From Bacillota bacterium (lineage in GTDB: Bacteria > Bacillota > Desulfotomaculia > Desulfotomaculales > Desulfotomaculaceae): a stretch of DNA of 5,846 nt. How positions within the stretch are numbered: the stretch's first letter is position 1; each line of letters opens with the position of its first letter. Location: NCBI GenBank assembly GCA_023481335.1, contig JAMCWI010000170.1, positions 1 through 5,846 on the forward strand, written 5' to 3'. Both the position numbers and the translations under genes were made by a program. The notes below the pieces were generated by a model. It was not told the origin of the DNA, ran no database searches, and saw only the letters and a list, made by a program, of their open reading frames with translations. Positions 1 through 5,846 of this stretch are shown here, one piece after another.

Positions 1-12
1 CTCTTCCGATCT
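1..12. other. Illumina adapter remnant (non-genomic)
   Basis: The contig opens with CTCTTCCGATCT, which is identical to the last 12 bases of the Illumina TruSeq read adapter (known sequence ends GCTCTTCCGATCT). On the minus strand priA reads in frame up to the lysine codon at 14-16 and then one base of the next codon at 13. Beyond that the reading would run into the adapter complement (AGATCGGAAGAG). The expected PriA residues after SYKQ do not appear there, which agrees with an artificial junction at 12/13. Seen directly; adapter identity is established knowledge. Confidence 0.93.
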
Positions 13-1021
13 GCTTATAAGACGGCTCGTGTTCCTCGTCGATGATGAAAAGCCCCGGACGGGGCATGGGGGCAAAAACAGCCGAACGGGTGCCAAGCGC
101 CACGGCAGCCGTACCTTCCTGCACCCGGCGCCATTCGTCATATCTTTCCCCGTCGGACAGGCCGCTATGTAAAACGGCCACACGGTCGCCAAAGCGTCCG
201 CGGAATTGCCCCACCATCTGGGGCGTCAGCGCTATTTCCGGGACCAGGGCAACCGCGCCGCGACCCAGCGCAAGCGCCCGGTCTATGGATCTCAAGTACA
301 CTTCTGTCTTACCGCTGCCTGTTACCCCATACAGCAAAAAAGTTTTAAACGCTCCACTTAAGAGGGCATCTTTTACCGGTCCGAGGGCGGCCTCCTGGCC
401 GGCGGTTAGCCTGAAAGGATCCCCAGGCGGCGCCGCCGCCGGGCCTGCCGGACAACGCCGCACTGTATCGGCGGAAAAGGTAAGTAGTCCCTTCTTTACC
501 AGCCCGGTTAGAACCGCCGAGGAAACACCGGCGGCAACCGCCAACTCGCGCCCGGTCAAGCCGGGACACTCCACAGCCTTTTTCAGGGCTGCCGCCTGGC
601 CGGGTGAACGGCGTTTTTGCAGGGCGCCCGCCAGTTCTTCCCCTGCCAGAGCGCAGTAATAGTGCCTTTCTTCCCTGCGCCCCTTTACTTTAAGGCGTGG
701 CGTGACGAGCAGGTTTAGCGCCTCGGCTGATGAACAAAGGTAGCTGGCGGACATCCAGCGGGCCAGTTCAAGGAGATCCGGCGTAAATACCGGTCCCTCG
801 TCCAGCACACCCTTTATATCCTTTATATTCACTTCCTTTTCCGGGGAGCCGAAACCCACCACGTACCCGGGCAGGTTTTTACCACGGAAGGGCACCAGCA
901 CCCTGGCCCCCGGCCGGACTTTGTCCACCAGGGACGGCGGTACGCCATAATGAAAGGAGCGATCCAGCTTCCTGGTGGGTATTTCGACTATAACCTCGGC
1001 GTAAAAGCCGTCTTCACACAT
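13..1021 (-). CDS. priA: Primosomal protein N' / replication restart helicase PriA (C-terminal part missing at contig edge)
   Basis: PriA is a superfamily 2 3'-5' DNA helicase that recognises abandoned replication forks and reloads the replicative helicase through the primosome. The 336 readable codons start with MCEDGFYAEVIVEIPTRKLD, typical of the PriA 3' DNA-binding domain (about residues 1-110). A winged-helix-like region follows (about 115-185). The helicase core then shows TAGQEAAL (206-213), Walker A GVTGSGKT (232-239), LVPEIALTPQ (259-268), GTRSAVFAP (310-318) and the DEEH Walker B box (328-331). Family members are usually 730-830 residues, so more than half is lost, including the zinc-binding cysteines and the rest of the helicase. 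No frameshift or stop was found in manual translation. The ATG at 1019-1021 has GGAGG at 1026-1030, a rather short 4-nt spacing; no other in-frame ATG, GTG or TTG lies nearby. It probably has its own promoter (1059-1087). In Bacillus def and fmt follow downstream. Confidence 0.95.
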
Positions 1022-1058
1022 ATATCCTCCGTCCCGGAAGATTTCAAATACCAGCCTA

Positions 1059-1087
1059 ATTATAGCAAAAAAATAACGGGGGGTGAA
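1059..1087 (-). promoter_or_regulatory. Putative extended -10 promoter for priA
   Basis: Read on the minus strand, a perfect TATAAT lies at 1059-1064 and is preceded by TG with one base between (TGCTATAAT, 1059-1067), the extended -10 form. Exactly 17 bases upstream is TTCACC (1082-1087), a 4 of 6 match to TTGACA. Transcription would begin near 1052, giving a leader of about 30 nt before the priA ATG. The -35 element lies in the loop of the putative coaBC terminator. The motif is seen directly; its activity is inference. Confidence 0.6.
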
Positions 1088-1094
1088 CACCCCG
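1067..1094 (-). terminator. Putative Rho-independent terminator after coaBC
   Basis: On the minus strand, CGGGG (1090-1094) can pair with CCCCG (1077-1081) across an 8-nt loop. The stem is followed at once by TTATTTTTTT (1067-1076), a 10-base tract with nine Ts. It begins 38 nt past the coaBC stop. The stem is short (5 bp) but all GC, so termination may be partial, and part of the transcripts may read on into priA. Confidence 0.55.
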
Positions 1095-1131
1095 GAGAAT
1101 GTTGAGTCTAAATGCGGTTTCCCTCAGCGTT

Positions 1132-2331
1132 TCAGCGCTGCTCTTTGCGGATTTCCATAACCCTGTCCAGGATGCGGTGGGCCAGGGCCTCTTTATCCAT
1201 TTGCGGCAAAGGTATGGTTCCCCCGCCGGGATAGACCAGGGTAACGATGTTGGTGTCGGTGTTGAATCCGGCGCCCGGCAGGGTAACGTCGTTGGCCACC
1301 AGGAGGTCCAGGTTTTTTTCCTTTACTTTGTCCTTGGCGTATTGTTCCAGGTCGTGCGTTTCAGCGGCAAATCCGACCAGGACCTGCCGGCCCTTTCTCC
1401 TGCCCAGCTCGGCCAGTATGTCCAGGTTTTTCTCCAGTTCCACGGTCAGCGACTGGGGGGTCTTTTTTATCTTTAAGCCTGCCGCCTGTTTCGGCCGGTA
1501 ATCGGCCACAGCCGCCGCCTTGATCACAACGTCCGCAGCTTGGAACCGGCCCGTCACCGCGTCATACATCTGGCCCGCGGTTTCCACCGGGACATACTCA
1601 ACGCCGGCAGGGGGTTTAAGCGCGGTCGGGCCGCTTACCAGGATTACATTGGCCCCCCGCCGGGCGGCCGCCCTGGCCAAGGCATAGCCCATCTTGCCCG
1701 AACTCCTGTTGGTCAGGTAGCGGACCGGGTCTAACGACTCCGCGGTTGGACCGGCGGTGACCAGCACGGTAACGCCGCGCATGTCTTTTTCCCAAAGGAG
1801 GTTCTCAATACCTTCGTAAATAAGCTCGATTTCCGCCAGGCGCCCCCGGCCCTCAGCCCCGCAGGCCAGCCGGCCGGTCCCCGGCTCGATGAAATGGTAG
1901 CCCAGTTCTTTCAAAGTACTTATATTCCGCTGCACAACTTTATTTTCGTACATGTTGACATTCATGGCCGGGCAAAAGAGGACGGGACAGGCAGCGGCCA
2001 TAATGATTGTGGACAGTAGGTCGTCCGCTATGCCGCACGCCACTTTACCAAGGATGTTGGCCGTAGCGGGCGCCACGACTACCAGGTCTGCCATGGTAGC
2101 AAGGTTTATGTGCTGCACGGACCCATCCGGCGGCGGGGCAAAAAGGTCGGTATGCGCCGGTTGGCCGGAAAGGGTGCTGAAGGTTAACGGTGTGACAAAT
2201 TCCTGAGCCGACCTGGTCATAACCACGTGCACGGCGGCCCCGGCGGAGTATAGGCTGCTCACCAGTTGAGCAGATTTAAAGGCGGCAATGCCGCCCGTCA
2301 CACCCACGATGATAGATTTTCCGGTAAGCAT
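1132..2331 (-). CDS. coaBC: Bifunctional phosphopantothenoylcysteine decarboxylase / phosphopantothenate-cysteine ligase (CoaBC)
   Basis: CoaBC carries out two steps of coenzyme A synthesis in the cytoplasm. The CoaB half joins 4'-phosphopantothenate to cysteine using CTP, and the CoaC half (an FMN flavoprotein) decarboxylates the product to 4'-phosphopantetheine. The 399 residues are full length for the fused family. CoaC domain, about 1-180: GVTGGIAAFKS (10-20), the catalytic histidine in QHINLA (His74), PAMNVNM (121-127) with the substrate-binding Asn124, and the active-site Cys157 in the ACG loop. CoaB domain, about 185-399: VTAGPTAE (191-198), TNRSSGKMG (207-215), AAAVADYRP (272-280) and KIKK (287-290), with the lysine expected to act in acyl-cytidylate chemistry. 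The ATG at 2329-2331 has GGAGG (2339-2343) at an ideal 7-nt spacing. It lies 14 nt after rpoZ and is surely in the same operon. All expected catalytic residues are present. Confidence 0.97.
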   Translation of the reverse strand: MLTGKSIIVGVTGGIAAFKSAQLVSSLYSAGAAVHVVMTRSAQEFVTPLTFSTLSGQPAHTDLFAPPPDGSVQHINLATMADLVVVAPATANILGKVACGIADDLLSTIIMAAACPVLFCPAMNVNMYENKVVQRNISTLKELGYHFIEPGTGRLACGAEGRGRLAEIELIYEGIENLLWEKDMRGVTVLVTAGPTAESLDPVRYLTNRSSGKMGYALARAAARRGANVILVSGPTALKPPAGVEYVPVETAGQMYDAVTGRFQAADVVIKAAAVADYRPKQAAGLKIKKTPQSLTVELEKNLDILAELGRRKGRQVLVGFAAETHDLEQYAKDKVKEKNLDLLVANDVTLPGAGFNTDTNIVTLVYPGGGTIPLPQMDKEALAHRILDRVMEIRKEQR

Positions 2332-2345
2332 TAAAAGGCCTCCCG

Positions 2346-2552
2346 TTATTTAATACCCTGTCTTATTCTTCTATAAGAAATTTTATTCCGGACGATTTCT
2401 TTTAGGGCAGTGGTAACCGGTTTGGCGACTGCCTCGCTGTCATCAGGGACGGCTTTTTCCGTAAGCGCCCTGGCTCTCTTTGCGGCAACCACCACCAGGG
2501 TATACCGGCTGTCCACTTTTTCCAACAGTTCATCGAGCGATGGTTGGTTCAT
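2346..2552 (-). CDS. rpoZ: DNA-directed RNA polymerase omega subunit
   Basis: Omega is the small subunit that helps fold and hold the beta' subunit of RNA polymerase. The 68-residue product from the ATG at 2550-2552 begins MNQPSLDELLEKVDSRYTLV. It carries the family core VVVAAKRARAL (residues 20-30), followed by KPVTTALKEI (45-54) and a basic C-terminus; typical Firmicute omegas are about 60-75 residues. A longer start at GTG 2558 would add two residues (M-P), but GGAGG (2559-2563) would then touch the start codon with no spacing. The same Shine-Dalgarno stands 6 nt from the ATG, so the ATG is preferred. Position between gmk and coaBC is the conserved Firmicute arrangement, with 41 nt to gmk and 14 nt to coaBC. 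Confidence 0.95.
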   Translation of the reverse strand: MNQPSLDELLEKVDSRYTLVVVAAKRARALTEKAVPDDSEAVAKPVTTALKEIVRNKISYRRIRQGIK

Positions 2553-2558
2553 GGGCAC

Positions 2559-2563
2559 CCTCC
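2559..2563 (-). promoter_or_regulatory. Ribosome binding site that decides the rpoZ start
   Basis: GGAGG on the minus strand is 6 nt from ATG (2550-2552) but directly abuts the upstream in-frame GTG (2556-2558). The spacing supports the ATG and a 68-residue omega in place of the 70-residue reading. Confidence 0.75.
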
Positions 2564-2593
2564 ACTTCCATCTAACTAAGAAGATATGATTTA

Positions 2594-3196
2594 TCAGGAA
2601 AAATCCCTTATTAGTCCCTCAAAAAAGCCTGGCCGGCATTTCTCAGCCCGGACGATTGAAAGCAGCTTTACCACAGCCCGGTTAATTTCATCGTTTACCA
2701 CAAGGTAATCGTACTTGAGCGCCAGCGTCATCTCGACAGCCGCGCAAGACAACCTCCTCTCTATTTCCGCCGGTGCGTCCGTGCCGCGGCTTACCAGTCT
2801 TTCCCGCAATGTTTTCCTGGACGGCGGGGCTATAAAAACCAGGACCGCAAGAGGAAACTTCTTCTTTACCTGAAGGGCCCCCTGCGTATCTATTTCCAGT
2901 ATGACATCCCTTCCCTGTTCCTGCATTTCGCGCACAAACTGAACAGGCGTCCCGTAATAGTTTCCGTACACCTCGGCCCATTCCAGCAGCTGATCCCTTT
3001 TAATCATCTGCTCAAAAATGTCTTTGTCCAGAAAATGGTAGTGGACTCCGTCCACTTCGCCGGCCCTGGGGGGCCTGGTCGTCGCCGAAATGGAAAGAAA
3101 TATCGATTGTTCTTCATTTAAAAGTGCCTGACAGAGCGTACCCTTGCCCGCACCCGAAGGACCGGAAATCACCAGGAGTATTCCCTTTTTGTTCAT
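2594..3196 (-). CDS. gmk: Guanylate kinase
   Basis: Guanylate kinase phosphorylates GMP (and dGMP) to GDP with ATP, an essential step in GTP and dGTP supply and a target of (p)ppGpp in Firmicutes. The 200 residues match the usual 190-210. The P-loop is GPSGAGKGT (residues 12-20). The stretch 39-56 from TTRPPR to HYHFL satisfies the guanylate kinase signature at every fixed position. EIDTQGA (101-107) is the nucleotide-binding segment, where many homologues have W or V in place of T. The lid region with RERLVSRGTD (131-140) follows. The ATG at 3194-3196 has GGAGG at 3208-3212, an 11-nt spacing that is rather long, but no alternative in-frame start exists nearby. It sits 17 nt after remA, whose stop codon lies just upstream of the Shine-Dalgarno, so the two are likely co-transcribed. 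Confidence 0.97.
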   Translation of the reverse strand: MNKKGILLVISGPSGAGKGTLCQALLNEEQSIFLSISATTRPPRAGEVDGVHYHFLDKDIFEQMIKRDQLLEWAEVYGNYYGTPVQFVREMQEQGRDVILEIDTQGALQVKKKFPLAVLVFIAPPSRKTLRERLVSRGTDAPAEIERRLSCAAVEMTLALKYDYLVVNDEINRAVVKLLSIVRAEKCRPGFFEGLIRDFS

Positions 3197-3213
3197 ATAG
3201 CAAAAGGCCTCCG

Positions 3214-3489
3214 TTAAACGGAAGACTCCTCCGCCTGCGCCGCTGATTCCTTGGAAATAAGCCTGTGGGCGACAGTTTCAGGCTGAACAGCCGATAAAAT
3301 CACATGGTCGCTGTCGGCGATAATCACCGCCCTTGTCCGGCGTCCGTATGTAGCGTCAATCAGCATCCCCCGGTCCCGCGCCTCGGTAATGATGCGCTTA
3401 ATTGGCGCTGACTCGGGGCTTACAATAGCAACTATCCGGTTAGCCGAAACTATGTTGCCGAACCCTATATTTATTAGCTTAATCTCCAT
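3214..3489 (-). CDS. remA: RemA/YlzA family DNA-binding regulator (DUF370)
   Basis: RemA of Bacillus subtilis is a ring-forming DNA-binding protein that activates biofilm matrix operons and osmoprotection genes by counteracting repressors. This 91-residue protein is close to it along its length: INIGFGNIVSANR (6-18), IVSPESAPIKR (22-32), ARDRGMLIDATYGRRTRAV (37-55) and DSDHVILSAVQPETVA (59-74). The arginines reported as important for DNA binding in the Bacillus protein (Arg18, Arg50, Arg51) are all present, as judged by my recall of that alignment. The last 10 or so residues are acidic and Ala-rich and probably variable. The ATG at 3487-3489 has AGAGG (3499-3503) at 9-nt spacing. It lies 26 nt after yicC and 17 nt before gmk. 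Family assignment is sure; the target genes in this organism are unknown. Confidence 0.93.
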   Translation of the reverse strand: MEIKLINIGFGNIVSANRIVAIVSPESAPIKRIITEARDRGMLIDATYGRRTRAVIIADSDHVILSAVQPETVAHRLISKESAAQAEESSV

Positions 3490-3515
3490 ACCAGCACACC
3501 TCTTCCTAAAGCTGT

Positions 3516-4394
3516 TTACTCGATATTCTGGATCTGTTCCCTTATTTTCTCCAGCTCGCTTTTTGCTTCCACTACAATCTGGCTTAATTCGAGGTCATTT
3601 GATTTTGAGGCGATGGTGTTTATTTCTCTATTCATCTCCTGAACTAAAAAGTCCAGTTTTCTCCCCACCGGAACGTTGGAATTGATGCTTTCGCGCAGCT
3701 GCGCCAGGTGGCTTTCCAGGCGGACGGTTTCTTCGGTGATGCTTGAGCGCTCGGCATATAGAGACACTTCCGCCGCAAGCCGTCCTGCGTCGAGCCCGCC
3801 GCCGTCAACCAGGTCTTTCAGCCGGGCCTCCAGCTTTACCCGGTACTCTTCCACAACCAAAGGCGATCTCGCCTGTATTTTATCTGTTAATGCCCGCAAA
3901 ACTTCAACCCGTTTGAGAATGTCGGCAGACAAACCCGCGCCTTCTGTTGCCCGCATCTGCACAAGTTGGTCCAGAGCGCTGACGAGCGCTTTGTTCACAA
4001 CAGGCCACCATTTTTCTACATCTTCTTCAGCTTTTTCCACAGTCAGGACGTCCGGCACCGCCAGGATGTGATTTAACTTGATATCACCGCCCAGTTTAAG
4101 AGCATCTTTTAACTCTTTCATTGCCTTATAATAAGCCGTTGCCAGAGCTTTGTCAACTTTCACCTCGGTAAAATTTTCCGCATATTCCTCCATTGAAAAG
4201 AACCCGTCGACCCGGCCGCGTGACACCCTTCCCAACACTACCCGCCTGGCCCTGTCCTCCAGTAAAAACAGGGGTCTTGGGAGTCGCAAAACAACTTCAC
4301 TGTAACGGTGATTCACTGATTTTAATTCAACGGAAAACTTCCGCCCGTCACCATAGGCCTCACCCCGGCCGTAGCCGGTCATACTCTTTAACAT
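3516..4394 (-). CDS. yicC: YicC/YloC family endoribonuclease
   Basis: YicC proteins are a widespread family of ring-forming endoribonucleases; the E. coli member has been linked to small-RNA turnover and the Bacillus member is YloC. The 292 residues match the usual 285-295. The N-terminal YicC-like domain begins MLKSMTGYGRG (1-11) and has the conserved ELKSVNHRY (23-31) and RGRVDGFF (59-66). A charged helical middle contains MRATEG (147-152). The C-terminal DUF1732 part shows GRKLDFLVQEMNREIN (244-259), ASKSND (262-267) and VVEAKSELEKIREQIQN (274-290), the family's most conserved block. The ATG at 4392-4394 has GGTGG (4402-4406) at 7-nt spacing, an imperfect but well-placed Shine-Dalgarno. 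It is the first gene of the compact block and probably has a promoter in the preceding 119-nt spacer. Substrates here are unknown. Confidence 0.94.
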   Translation of the reverse strand: MLKSMTGYGRGEAYGDGRKFSVELKSVNHRYSEVVLRLPRPLFLLEDRARRVVLGRVSRGRVDGFFSMEEYAENFTEVKVDKALATAYYKAMKELKDALKLGGDIKLNHILAVPDVLTVEKAEEDVEKWWPVVNKALVSALDQLVQMRATEGAGLSADILKRVEVLRALTDKIQARSPLVVEEYRVKLEARLKDLVDGGGLDAGRLAAEVSLYAERSSITEETVRLESHLAQLRESINSNVPVGRKLDFLVQEMNREINTIASKSNDLELSQIVVEAKSELEKIREQIQNIE

Positions 4395-4418
4395 ACTGTC
4401 ACCACCAAAGCTAATCTT

Positions 4419-4447
4419 ATTCTATTTATACGCCGCCCATGCGACAA
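4419..4447 (-). promoter_or_regulatory. Putative promoter of the yicC-remA-gmk-rpoZ-coaBC operon
   Basis: On the minus strand TTGTCG (4442-4447) and TAGAAT (4419-4424) are separated by exactly 17 bases; they match 4 of 6 and 5 of 6 consensus positions for a housekeeping sigma factor. The -35 hexamer is part of a TGCGACAAG repeat copy (4440-4448). A second A/T-rich hexamer, TATAAA (4425-4430), has no -35 partner at the proper distance. Location upstream of the first operon gene fits. Activity is inference. Confidence 0.45.
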
Positions 4448-4511
4448 GTGCGACAGGGGACGCAAATGCGGCAGTGAGTGCGACAAGGGGACGGTTCTTA
4501 TGTCGCCGTCC
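4440..4511. repeat. Intergenic repeat cluster with TGCGACA / GGGGACG modules
   Basis: Four related heptamers TGCG[A/G]CA occur at 4440, 4449, 4467 and 4479. Two are extended: TGCGACAGGGGACG (4449-4462) and TGCGACAAGGGGACGG (4479-4494), which start 30 bases apart and differ by one inserted A over the shared part. The second copy continues with TTCTTATGTCGC, so GCGACA (4480-4485) and TGTCGC (4501-4506) form an inverted repeat. GGACGG (4489-4494) can also pair with CCGTCC (4506-4511). The GGGGACGGTTCT core resembles, from memory, a dispersed intergenic element found in many Firmicute genomes, often near IS200-like/REP-associated transposases. No transposase gene is present here. The cluster abuts the hemL stop codon (4514-4516). 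Confidence 0.7.
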
Positions 4512-4513
4512 GA

Positions 4514-5794
<1,281 letters not shown>

Positions 5795-5823
5795 GGATTT
5801 GTCGTTAAACAGGTTAAAACCAA

Positions 5824-5831
5824 CCTCCTCC
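5824..5831 (-). promoter_or_regulatory. Strong Shine-Dalgarno upstream of hemL
   Basis: GGAGGAGG on the minus strand is the only good ribosome binding site before hemL. It lies 11 nt from an in-frame CTG (5810-5812) and 29 nt from the GTG at 5794, too far for the latter. It is therefore evidence for initiation upstream of 5794, probably at CTG. The 11-nt spacing equals that of gmk in this window. Confidence 0.6.
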
Positions 5832-5846
5832 CAAAAATGTTACTGA

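Noticed and set aside
42..659. Plus-strand open frame of 205 codons
   Set aside because: It lies fully antisense to priA, whose helicase motifs are unmistakable; the product is Ala/Pro/Arg/Ser-rich low-complexity sequence, as expected from the opposite strand of a GC-rich gene.
1125..1140. Hairpin CAGCG/CGCTG over the coaBC stop codon as a terminator
   Set aside because: The 5-bp stem has no T-run after it on the minus strand; the downstream hairpin at 1077-1094 with its T-tract is the better candidate.
1099..1476. Plus-strand open frame of 125 codons beginning in the coaBC-priA spacer
   Set aside because: Almost wholly antisense to the intact coaBC ligase domain; no plausible Shine-Dalgarno and no known motif.
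2553..2593. Internal promoter between gmk and rpoZ
   Set aside because: The 41-nt spacer is A/T-rich (for example the ATAAATCATAT stretch on the minus strand) but I find no -10/-35 pair with proper spacing.
3676..4071. Plus-strand open frame of 131 codons
   Set aside because: Antisense to yicC, Ser/Arg/Thr-rich, no family resemblance.
4440..4494. CRISPR array
   Set aside because: The repeats are only 7-16 bases, at irregular 9, 18 and 12 base offsets, with no equal-length spacers and no cas genes.
4395..4513. Riboswitch or small RNA gene upstream of yicC
   Set aside because: I recognise no conserved riboswitch core; the structure present is explained by the repeat units.

Overview
The window holds seven protein genes, all on the minus strand. 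In transcription order they run hemL, yicC (yloC), remA (ylzA), gmk, rpoZ, coaBC and the first part of priA. The order yicC-remA-gmk-rpoZ-coaBC-priA is the conserved block known from Bacillus subtilis (yloC-ylzA-gmk-rpoZ-coaBC-priA) and most other Firmicutes, so the source is almost certainly a Firmicute. GC-rich genes, a RemA-type regulator and the dispersed 'GGGGACGGTTCT' intergenic repeat suggest a Peptococcaceae/Desulfotomaculia-like anaerobe (Pelotomaculum-type). That finer placement is inference only.

Layout from right to left, the direction of transcription. hemL (tetrapyrrole synthesis) fills 4514 to about 5800; it has a strong Shine-Dalgarno but no normally spaced canonical start codon. 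A 119-nt spacer (4395-4513) carries direct and inverted TGCGACA/GGGGACG repeats and a plausible promoter for the next operon. Next come yicC (RNase-like), remA (DNA-binding regulator), gmk (GMP kinase), rpoZ (RNA polymerase omega) and coaBC (coenzyme A synthesis), separated by only 14-41 nt, each with a recognisable ribosome binding site. After coaBC a 110-nt spacer holds a putative intrinsic terminator directly followed by, and partly overlapping, an extended -10 promoter for priA. priA (replication restart helicase) reads cleanly from 1021 leftwards and is cut off at the contig end just after its DEEH box.

The first 12 bases (CTCTTCCGATCT) match the 3' end of the Illumina TruSeq adapter and are very probably not genomic, so this is a short-read contig with an untrimmed end. 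The genes are housekeeping functions in nucleotide, cofactor and RNA metabolism that share an operon by long conservation, not an obvious single pathway. I see no RNA genes, CRISPR arrays, transposase genes, defence genes or previously undescribed multi-gene system. The points worth a second look are the repeat-bearing spacer at 4440-4511, the hemL start, the terminator/promoter overlap before priA, and the adapter remnant. No stretch longer than 119 bases lacks a gene, apart from the contig ends.
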